This document shows, piece by piece, positions 1 to 6,281 of a stretch of 11,266 nucleotides of DNA. The notes beneath the pieces were generated by a model, which searched no databases, was not told the DNA's origin, and was given only the letters and a program-made list of their open reading frames with translations. Each line of letters begins with the position of its first letter. Position 1 is the stretch's first letter. Source of the stretch: an uncultured cyanobacterium. Lineage in GTDB: Bacteria; Cyanobacteriota; Cyanobacteriia; Phormidesmidales; Phormidesmidaceae. The position numbers and the translations under genes are program-made. Where the stretch lies: contig CALHGI010000513.1 in NCBI GenBank assembly GCA_938029995.1, positions 1-11,266 on the forward strand, written 5' to 3'.

Positions 1-2466
1 AACATCGATACCCTGTGGCCGATTCTACAATCGTTACTCACCCAGCCTTGGCAATGGATCCTGTTGGTGGCCCTAGGCCTGGGCCTACTGCTCTATCCCC
101 GAGTTGGGGCGGCCATCTCCACCCTCAGCCTCAGCCTCAGCTTTAGCCTGGTGCTGGCATCCCAATGGTCACGGGTTTTACCCGCCTTAAATCCCACCAG
201 TTTTAACCAAAGCGACCCCCTATTCAACCAGGACATCAGCTTTTATATTTTTCGGCTCCCCGTTCTAGAGCTGGGAGAATTTTGGCTTTCAGGGCTGTTT
301 CTCTCCACCTTAGTGGCCGTGGCCCTGGTTTATTTACTCGCTGGCAACAGTCTGAGCCAGGGACGTTTTCTTGGCTTCTCAGACCCACAACAACGTCACC
401 TCTACGGGCTGGCCAGTGCCCTGCTCCTAACCACGGCCCTTGGCTACTGGCTCAGCCGCTATGAACTGCTCTATTCCTCCCAGGGGGTCACCTATGGCGC
501 TAGCTACACCGACGTCACCGTGGACCTCCCCGTTCACACCGCCCTAAGTCTGATTATTTTGGGGTTGGCATGGGCCTCCTTGGGACGGGCAGTGCTGGGC
601 TCTAGGCGTGGCCAGTCCGGATATCGACTCCCCTCCTTTGCCAAGCTGGTGGCCATCTATCTCACCATTGCCTTGGTGGGCGAAGCCATAGTGCCCTGGA
701 CCATCCAGCGATTGGTGGTCCAGCCCAACGAATTTAAACGGGAGCGCCCTTACATTGAGCGGGCCATTGCCTTTACCCGCGACGCCTTTAATCTCACCGA
801 TATTCAAGACGAGAGCTTTGCCCCCAAAAGTAACCTAACCGCCGCAAAATTAAGCAACAACGATCTCACCGTGCGAAATATTCGCGTGTGGGACACCCGA
901 CCCCTGCTAGAAAGTAACCGACAGCTGCAACAGATTCGTTCCTATTACGAATTTGTCGATGCCGATGTGGATCGCTATACCCTGACCAAGGCCGATGGCA
1001 CCACGGAACGGCGTCAGGTGCTGATCTCTGCCCGTGAACTCAACTCTACACAGCTGGAAGAGACCGCTAAAACTTGGGTAAACAAACACCTGAGCTACAC
1101 CCACGGCTACGGCTTTACCATGAGCCCGGTGAACACAGCGGCCGTCGGAGGCCTGCCGGACTACTTCATCAAAGACATTGCCCATGCCCCCAGCAATGAG
1201 GACGTGGCCCGCAGCATTCCCATTGGGCGGCCCCGGATTTATTTTGGTGAGTTAACCAATACCTATGTGATGACCGGAACACGGGTACCCGAGCTAGACT
1301 ACCCCGGAGAAGACGACAATGTTTATACCACCTATGGGGGGAAAGACGGCATCAGCCTCGGTCACCTGTGGCAACGGCTGCTCTATGCCAAGCACCTGGG
1401 GGATTGGCAAATGTTGTTTACCAATGACTTTACCCCCGAAACAAAACTGTTGTTTCGCCGCAACATTCAAGAGCGAGTGAAACAGATTGCACCGTTTTTG
1501 CAATTTGACGGCGATCCGTATTTGGTGGTGGCCGATGCCAATGCCCAGTCTGCCTCAGATAACTCAGTGCCAATCGATCCAGAGGGCAGCTATCTCCACT
1601 GGGTGATCGATGCCTATACCACCAGCGATCGCTATCCCTATTCCGACCCAGGGGGGCAGCCCTTTAACTACATTCGCAATTCCGTAAAAGTCGTTGTCGA
1701 TGCCTACAGTGGCGAAGTGTCCTTCTATGTGGCCGATGCCAAAGACCCCATTATTCAAACCTGGGCTCGGCTGTTTCCAAAACTGCTCCAGCCCTTGGAT
1801 GCTATGCCTCCGGCCCTATTAGCCCACATCCGCTATCCCGAGGACTATTCCCTGGTGCAGTCTAACCAACTGCTGGTGTACCACATGACCGATCCTCGGA
1901 TTTTCTATAACCGGGAAGATACCTGGCGGGCACCCAATGAAATCTATGCCAATGAATCCCAGGTGGTGGAGCCCTACTATTTGATTATGAAACTGCCCCA
2001 GGAGGAAGAAGAGGAATTTGTTCTCCTGCGGCCCTTTACCCCGTCCCAGCGGAATAACCTGATTGCTTGGTTGGCCGCACGCTCCGATGGAAACCAGTAT
2101 GGCCGCATACTGCTGTACCGTTTTTCTAAACAGGAGCTGGTGTATGGACCGGAACAGATCGAAGCCCGCATCAACCAAGATCCTGAAATCTCCCAGCGCA
2201 TCTCCCTGTGGAATACCCAAGGCTCCCGAGCCAACCAGGGGAATCTGCTGGTGATTCCCATTGAAGACTCCCTGCTATATGTGGAACCGCTCTACCTAGA
2301 AGCGGAGCAAAATCGATTGCCTATTTTAGCTCGGGTGATTGTGGCATACCAAAACCGCATCGCCATGGGGGAAACCCTAGAGCAGTCTTTACAGGCCATC
2401 TTTAAGCCCAAACAGACCCAGGATTCCACTATATTGCGCAACCTCGGAGAAGCACCGCTAAATTAG
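1..2466 (+). CDS. UPF0182 family integral membrane protein (5'-truncated)
   Basis: The frame is open from base 1 to TAG at 2464-2466, giving 821 visible residues; about 100-150 N-terminal residues are probably missing, since family members usually run to 900-1000. No start codon is called: the TTG at 64 is inside the gene. The visible N-terminal third is hydrophobic, with likely membrane segments near residues 17-32, 37-53, 93-115, 133-150, 178-200 and 214-232. A long soluble region follows, probably extracytoplasmic. It carries blocks I recognise from UPF0182 (COG1615): NIRVWDTRPLLE, YGFTMSPVN, GLPDYFIKDI, IYFGELTNTYV, GDPYLVVAD, NSVKVVVDAYSGEV, HIRYPEDL-like HIRYPEDYS and EIYANESQVVEPYY, and an acidic EEEEEE run near residue 675. 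The family is conserved in cyanobacteria and actinobacteria but its function is unknown. The gene appears intact to its end and shows no evident link to the downstream genes. Confidence 0.93.
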   Translation, partial: NIDTLWPILQSLLTQPWQWILLVALGLGLLLYPRVGAAISTLSLSLSFSLVLASQWSRVLPALNPTSFNQSDPLFNQDISFYIFRLPVLELGEFWLSGLFLSTLVAVALVYLLAGNSLSQGRFLGFSDPQQRHLYGLASALLLTTALGYWLSRYELLYSSQGVTYGASYTDVTVDLPVHTALSLIILGLAWASLGRAVLGSRRGQSGYRLPSFAKLVAIYLTIALVGEAIVPWTIQRLVVQPNEFKRERPYIERAIAFTRDAFNLTDIQDESFAPKSNLTAAKLSNNDLTVRNIRVWDTRPLLESNRQLQQIRSYYEFVDADVDRYTLTKADGTTERRQVLISARELNSTQLEETAKTWVNKHLSYTHGYGFTMSPVNTAAVGGLPDYFIKDIAHAPSNEDVARSIPIGRPRIYFGELTNTYVMTGTRVPELDYPGEDDNVYTTYGGKDGISLGHLWQRLLYAKHLGDWQMLFTNDFTPETKLLFRRNIQERVKQIAPFLQFDGDPYLVVADANAQSASDNSVPIDPEGSYLHWVIDAYTTSDRYPYSDPGGQPFNYIRNSVKVVVDAYSGEVSFYVADAKDPIIQTWARLFPKLLQPLDAMPPALLAHIRYPEDYSLVQSNQLLVYHMTDPRIFYNREDTWRAPNEIYANESQVVEPYYLIMKLPQEEEEEFVLLRPFTPSQRNNLIAWLAARSDGNQYGRILLYRFSKQELVYGPEQIEARINQDPEISQRISLWNTQGSRANQGNLLVIPIEDSLLYVEPLYLEAEQNRLPILARVIVAYQNRIAMGETLEQSLQAIFKPKQTQDSTILRNLGEAPLN
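1625..1632. repeat. HIP1 octamer GCGATCGC
   Basis: A perfect copy of the cyanobacterial highly iterated palindrome lies inside the UPF0182 coding sequence, spanning the SDR codons. It supports a cyanobacterial origin. No gene-specific role is implied. Confidence 0.9.
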
Positions 2467-2511
2467 GCCGGATTGGGTCACTATGTGGTCAACTGGGCAT
2501 ATTTCTCCGTA

Positions 2512-2523
2512 ATAACAGACAAA
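2512..2523 (+). repeat. 12-bp direct repeat ATAACAGACAAA, copy 1
   Basis: The first of two identical 12-bp copies in this spacer; the second starts exactly 180 bp downstream at 2692. The flanks differ, so this is not the edge of a long duplication. It could be a regulator-binding site or a chance match; its role is unknown. Confidence 0.6.
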
Positions 2524-2615
2524 CATGCATATTTTCACCTAGTCGGACCTAAGTAATAATAAGGGGGATGGCGGTGCTGAACCTCGGGATGGCTTGATCT
2601 GGAAGATACTGCCCC

Positions 2616-2750
2616 ATGGCAGATCCAACCGATGGGTTCCTGACCTCAGTCAGCATCGGCGACGACGAAGCTCAAGGCAAAATCGTCTGGCATAACAGAC
2701 AAAGTTCACAATATGAAATACCGAATTTAGGGGGGCAAACGTTAGCATAA
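2616..2750 (+). CDS. Possible small hypothetical protein, 44 aa
   Basis: ATG at 2616 opens a frame of 44 codons ending in TAA at 2748-2750. The peptide begins MADPTDGFLTSV and ends IPNLGGQTLA; it is polar with no membrane segment or signal peptide. GGAAGA at 2601-2606 is a plausible ribosome binding site nine bases before the ATG. The frame is closed by TGA at 2595-2597, so the ATG is its first start. I recognise no family. The second copy of the 12-bp repeat lies inside it, reading through HNRQ, which argues a little against coding, or for a repeat domesticated into a gene. A short open frame by chance in a 363-bp spacer is entirely possible, so the call is tentative. Confidence 0.25.
   Translation: MADPTDGFLTSVSIGDDEAQGKIVWHNRQSSQYEIPNLGGQTLA
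2692..2703 (+). repeat. 12-bp direct repeat ATAACAGACAAA, copy 2
   Basis: Identical to 2512-2523 and in the same orientation. It lies 126 bp before the CHASE2-CHAT start codon, a reasonable distance for an upstream regulatory site, but also inside the possible 44-codon gene. Confidence 0.6.
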
Positions 2751-2829
2751 TGCGGAGAGTAGCCTTAAATATGGCGGATATTCACTAAGCCTGGAAATGA
2801 TTTAGCCATACGTTTCTCTGACCTGTCCT

Positions 2830-5277
2830 ATGAGTCCACTGGTTGTATTAAATCTCGGCACAGGCAACTGCCACACAGGTTTACCTAGAATCACGGCCCA
2901 GCTGTGGATTGAGGGTAATCAACCGTCCTCGAAGTATGTGGGTAGTTTGCCCCCAGCGCCGATTCTCCCCAAACTATATCGGGAGTGGCAACAGTTTTAT
3001 GAAGCCCTGCACAATCCCCTGGGTTTTCGTCCTCCGAGGCGCGGGTCGATTGAGTTTGAGCCAGAAGCGTTGACGAATGTATCGAGGGATGGCTTTTGGA
3101 AGCTGTGTGACAAACTCAAATATGAGATCAACCAGTGGCTCCATGCTTCTGAGTTTCGAAGCATTGATCAACAGCTGCGTACCCGGCTAACCCCGACGGA
3201 AAATATTCGGTTTATTATTGAAACCGAAGATCCCTTACTCCAAAAATTACCCTGGCATCTCTGGCAGTTTTTTGAGCACTACAATAAGGCTGAGATTGCC
3301 TTAAGCAGCCAAGAATATGAGCAGGTGCGGGCATTACCCGCCAAGGTGAAGCACCGGATCAGGATTCTGGTGATTTTGGGCCATAGTAAGGGAATCAATG
3401 TGCAGCCGGATCGGATGATCTTGGAAGAAGCTGATGCTGAAACCACGGTGCTAAAAGAACCGACACGGGCAGAGCTGGATCGGCATCTATGGGATGAGGA
3501 TGGCTGGGATATTTTCTTTTTTGCTGGGCATAGCATTAGTCGGGGTGAGGGCCAAATCGGGGAGATGTTCCTCAGTGGCCAGGAACGCCTCTCCATCGAA
3601 CAATTGAGGAACGCCCTCAATGCCGCCATTGGTCGTGGCCTTAAGTTGGCTATTTTTAATTCCTGTGATGGGTTGGGGCTGGCTCGGGCATTGGCGGATC
3701 TCAACCTGCCTCAGCTGGTGGTCATGAGGGAACCGGTGGTCGACAAGGTGGCCCACACATTTCTGCACAATTTTTTGCAGGTGTTTGCGCGGGGAGAACC
3801 CTTTTATACGGCAGTGCGCTCTGCTCGGGAACAGTTACAGGGGATAGAAACTAAATTTCCCTGTGCTAGCTGGTTACCGGTAATTTTCCAAAACCCAGCG
3901 ACAGCGCCTTTGCAATGGCAGCGCCTGTCAGAGGAGCAGGCGGTGGACTTACCGTCCATACCGGAGCAGCCTCGTCCCAGACGGTGGCCCCTCAGGCGGA
4001 AAAAGACAACTTTTCGCCATGTGTTGTTGGGCAGTTTGGCTATGACAATCCCACTCATCTTGGTGAGATCCTTGGGGCTGCTGCAACCGGTTGAGCTACC
4101 GGCCTACGATCATCTGATGAGTGCACGGCCCATTGGCTGGGACCAGACTCCCATTGATTCGCGTCTTTTGGTGGTGGAAGTTGACCAGCAGGATACGAGT
4201 CAGTATGGCTATCCGGTAAAGGATGATGCGCTGGCCCAGGCATTGGCAACCTTGCAGCAATATCAGCCTCGGGCCATTGGGGTGGATATGCACCGGTATC
4301 AGGCCAATGAACCGGGCCGGAAGCAACTGATTGAACAGTTTAAGAACTCACCTGACCTGATTACGGTGTGTGCGTTTAGTCAAAAAGATCAGTTGTTGCT
4401 GGGCCATCCGCCTGAATTTTCGGATACCCAGGCGATAGACCAGGTGGGGTTCAGTGATTTAGAGACAGATGATGCCTATGTGCCCAACCGTCCGGTGGTA
4501 CGTCGTCAGTTGTTGTCCTATAACCCTAGGTTGGGGAATGTTTCGTCAAACTGTGTCACCCCCTATAGCCTGAGTTTAAGCTTGGCGTTGCGTTTTCTGG
4601 AAGGGGAGGGCACTACACCGCTGGGGGCCAATGAGGACCAAAAATGGCAGCTGGGATCGGTTGTTTTTGATCGATTAGCGGCGCGGACGGGGGGGTATCA
4701 ACAGTTAGATGGCCAAAGCAGTCAGATTTTGTTGAACTATCGGTTTAACCCGAAGCCTGCAAAACGGGTGAGCTTGGCGGACATTTTGACCGGGAAGGTG
4801 GGGGCAGATGAGGTGCGCGATCGCATCGTTTTGATGGGGGTGATCGCCCCCATTGGCAATGACTATCGTGAGACGCCCTATGGTGAGCTGCCGGGGGTGT
4901 GGGTCCATGCCCATGGTGTGAGCCACCTACTCAGTGCGGTGTTGGATGGGCGGGAGCTGAGGTGGGTGCTGCCCCAGTGGGGCCAATGGCAGTGGGGGGA
5001 CATGCTATGGATTTGGGGGTGGGCCCTGGCGGGGGGAGTGCTGGTGTGGCGTTTGCGCTCCATTTTGTTTTTGAGCATGGGTGGGGTGGTGCTGGTGCTG
5101 GTGCTGCGCCAAGCCTGTCTTGTCCTTTTAGTTAACGGTGGGTGGGTGCCATTTATTCCAGCACTGTTAGCATTGGTAGGCACCGCTGGCTTACTGTTGG
5201 CCCACCGGCGTGGAGCCCTACACGCCTTGATGGGTAGACTGCCTACCGTTGCCGAGCCTCGGGTTGATGGCACCTGA
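2830..5277 (+). CDS. CHAT-CHASE2 transmembrane fusion protein
   Basis: This 815-residue protein joins an N-terminal CHAT caspase-like domain to a CHASE2 sensor. Residues 1-150 form the leader region usual for these cyanobacterial proteins, opening LVVLNLGTGN; this supports the ATG at 2830, although no clear Shine-Dalgarno precedes it. The CHAT domain covers about 175-360, with the expected catalytic His234 in FFAGHS and Cys279 in FNSCDG. A basic stretch (RRWPLRRKK, near 384-392) precedes a membrane segment at 398-413. CHASE2 follows at about 415-710, with LLVVEVDQQD and PRAIGVDMHR. Three membrane segments at about 724-741, 745-766 and 773-791 end the protein. The positive-inside pattern puts CHAT in the cytosol and CHASE2 outside. 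It is inferred to be a membrane sensor controlling a cytosolic protease-like domain; ligand and substrate are unknown. DUF928 follows after 110 bp on the same strand. Confidence 0.9.
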   Translation: MSPLVVLNLGTGNCHTGLPRITAQLWIEGNQPSSKYVGSLPPAPILPKLYREWQQFYEALHNPLGFRPPRRGSIEFEPEALTNVSRDGFWKLCDKLKYEINQWLHASEFRSIDQQLRTRLTPTENIRFIIETEDPLLQKLPWHLWQFFEHYNKAEIALSSQEYEQVRALPAKVKHRIRILVILGHSKGINVQPDRMILEEADAETTVLKEPTRAELDRHLWDEDGWDIFFFAGHSISRGEGQIGEMFLSGQERLSIEQLRNALNAAIGRGLKLAIFNSCDGLGLARALADLNLPQLVVMREPVVDKVAHTFLHNFLQVFARGEPFYTAVRSAREQLQGIETKFPCASWLPVIFQNPATAPLQWQRLSEEQAVDLPSIPEQPRPRRWPLRRKKTTFRHVLLGSLAMTIPLILVRSLGLLQPVELPAYDHLMSARPIGWDQTPIDSRLLVVEVDQQDTSQYGYPVKDDALAQALATLQQYQPRAIGVDMHRYQANEPGRKQLIEQFKNSPDLITVCAFSQKDQLLLGHPPEFSDTQAIDQVGFSDLETDDAYVPNRPVVRRQLLSYNPRLGNVSSNCVTPYSLSLSLALRFLEGEGTTPLGANEDQKWQLGSVVFDRLAARTGGYQQLDGQSSQILLNYRFNPKPAKRVSLADILTGKVGADEVRDRIVLMGVIAPIGNDYRETPYGELPGVWVHAHGVSHLLSAVLDGRELRWVLPQWGQWQWGDMLWIWGWALAGGVLVWRLRSILFLSMGGVVLVLVLRQACLVLLVNGGWVPFIPALLALVGTAGLLLAHRRGALHALMGRLPTVAEPRVDGT
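4817..4824. repeat. HIP1 octamer GCGATCGC
   Basis: A perfect HIP1 copy inside the CHASE2 coding region, over the codons for RDRI. It is an organism marker with no specific role inferred. Confidence 0.9.
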
Positions 5278-5374
5278 CCAGAACTGCCAAACGGCATGAC
5301 TAACGGAGCGGTTCATCCTGAAGCTTAGCAACGTCAAGTGTCGCAACGTGTGGTCTAAAAATCTTATTGTGAGT

Positions 5375-5380
5375 GAGGAA
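5375..5380 (+). promoter_or_regulatory. Ribosome binding site of the DUF928 gene
   Basis: GAGGAA lies seven bases before the ATG at 5388. It fixes this start, which also begins a good signal peptide. The 110-bp gap from the CHASE2-CHAT stop holds only a weak 4-bp hairpin (TGCC/GGCA, 5285-5296), so read-through transcription is possible. Confidence 0.7.
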
Positions 5381-5387
5381 TTAAGCG

Positions 5388-6134
5388 ATGCGATCGCAAA
5401 ACCATTTAGCCCCGATTAGTTTTACGTTAGCCCTACTGCTAAGTCAACTAGGATTCAGTCCTGTGGTCTCAGCAATTCCCAATGATTTTTCCGCTCGGCG
5501 CGGCGGGCAACGGCAAGCAGATAAGCCATACCCAGACACGCCACCACCGGCAAACGGCAGGCGCAGTCCAGGGGGAAGCCTAGGCCCAGAGTCCGTATGT
5601 CCGGTAACGCCACAACCGCTGACGGCCATTACCCCCCTTAATGCACACGGCAAGACCATATCCGACCAGCCCACCTTCTGGTTTTATACCCCCTACACAG
5701 CGGCCGACGTGGCCCAGGGGGAATTTTCCCTACTGTCGCGCAATGAACAGACGGAAGTATACGGAGCCTCCTTTAAGCTCCCGGATCAACCAGGGTTGAT
5801 CAGCATTACCCTGCCCGCAGAAGCGGCGGCCGAGTTAGAAGAAGGGGCTTACTATCACTGGTATTTAAACCTGGAATGTGCGTCCGAAACCGACTCTCAA
5901 AATTACTTAAGTATCAATGGCTGGGTTCAGCCCGTAGCGACGACTCCAGAGCTACAGGAGCAGATTGACAGTCTTTCTTCAGCTATTTGGTACGACACCG
6001 CTGATTATATGGTCAGCCTGTTGGATGATTCATCGGGTGAGATGCAACTCTGGAACGATCTCTTAGAGGCGGTTGATCTAGATGAACTATCCTCCGCTCC
6101 GGTGGTGGGGCCAGTGGTATTAATCGACGGTTGA
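5388..6134 (+). CDS. DUF928 family exported protein
   Basis: The product has 248 residues. Residues 1-29 look like a Sec signal peptide: a basic start, a hydrophobic core at 10-23 and a probable cleavage after VSA at 29. A proline- and glycine-rich linker with PPPANGRRSPGG (53-63) leads into a core typical of cyanobacterial DUF928: CPVTPQPLTAITP, QPTFWFYTPY (94-103), GEFSLLS, a GLISITLP strand (136-143) and YYHWYLNLEC (155-164), then GWVQP. The mature part has two cysteines, Cys71 and Cys164, which could pair in a disulfide outside the cytoplasm. The acidic C-terminal tail is less conserved in appearance. Function is unknown; the periplasmic or extracellular location is inferred from the signal peptide. 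It lies 110 bp after the CHASE2-CHAT gene on the same strand, so the two may share a transcript and the DUF928 protein could act on the exposed CHASE2 domain. Confidence 0.87.
   Translation: MRSQNHLAPISFTLALLLSQLGFSPVVSAIPNDFSARRGGQRQADKPYPDTPPPANGRRSPGGSLGPESVCPVTPQPLTAITPLNAHGKTISDQPTFWFYTPYTAADVAQGEFSLLSRNEQTEVYGASFKLPDQPGLISITLPAEAAAELEEGAYYHWYLNLECASETDSQNYLSINGWVQPVATTPELQEQIDSLSSAIWYDTADYMVSLLDDSSGEMQLWNDLLEAVDLDELSSAPVVGPVVLIDG
5390..5397. repeat. HIP1 octamer overlapping the DUF928 start codon
   Basis: A perfect GCGATCGC begins on the G of the ATG start codon and covers codons 2 and 3. This is an unusual position for HIP1 and makes the octamer part of the translation initiation region. 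Confidence 0.9.
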
Positions 6135-6186
6135 TCGACAGCGACGGAGGACCAGAACAGGGACAAAGATTGAGCCTCCCCATGAC

Positions 6187-6251
6187 CCCATCCCTTCTCC
6201 CCCTGGGGAGAAGCTACTCACAGTCCTTTCTCCCTTTGGGACAAGGATGGG
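6187..6251. terminator. Nested inverted repeats between convergent genes, likely bidirectional terminator
   Basis: The 147-bp gap between the two convergent stop codons holds three complementary pairs. An outer pair CCCATCC (6187-6193) and GGATGGG (6245-6251) encloses two hairpins. The first is perfect: CTTCTCCC at 6194-6201 and GGGAGAAG at 6206-6213. The second, at about 6225-6246, is imperfect: CCTTTCTCCC against GGGACAAGG with TTT between. Neither has a U-run, so classical rho-independent termination is uncertain. The CTTCTCCC/GGGAGAAG theme resembles short palindromes scattered through cyanobacterial genomes, so a REP-like mobile palindrome is an alternative. Confidence 0.5.
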
Positions 6252-6281
6252 CCAATTCTCCCCGTGCCGCCGTAACCCCAC

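Larger units (their letters stand above)
2467..2829. other. 363-bp intergenic spacer between UPF0182 and CHASE2-CHAT
   Basis: This spacer separates two genes of the same strand. It contains two copies of a 12-bp direct repeat, a 5-bp hairpin (CTGAC/GTCAG, 2640-2653, loop of four) and one possible small gene at 2616-2750. I see no convincing rho-independent terminator after UPF0182 and no promoter with both boxes at proper spacing. A CATAAT at 2746-2751 could be a -10 box for the CHASE2-CHAT gene but lacks a good -35. Its length makes a separate promoter for the downstream gene likely (inference). Confidence 0.6.

Noticed and set aside
121..141. Tandem CCTCAG hexamers near the window start, with a similar run on the opposite strand at about 11124-11140
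   Set aside because: Both runs encode Ser-Leu-Ser-Leu in unrelated proteins and are short. This is codon-level coincidence, not a shared element.
2568..2597. A 9-codon frame after AAGGGGG that could be a leader peptide
   Set aside because: The purine run is directly against the ATG, too close for a ribosome binding site, and there is no attenuator-like structure following it.
2712..2751. Possible -10 boxes (TATGAA at 2712, CATAAT at 2746) for CHASE2-CHAT
   Set aside because: No -35 element resembling TTGACA lies 16-18 bases upstream of either, so no promoter is called.
4878..5297. A 139-codon minus-strand frame opposite the end of CHASE2-CHAT, and a glycine-rich plus frame at 4899-5135
   Set aside because: Both lie wholly or almost wholly within a clear coding sequence. 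Their composition only reflects the GGG/GTG-rich codons of the membrane segments.
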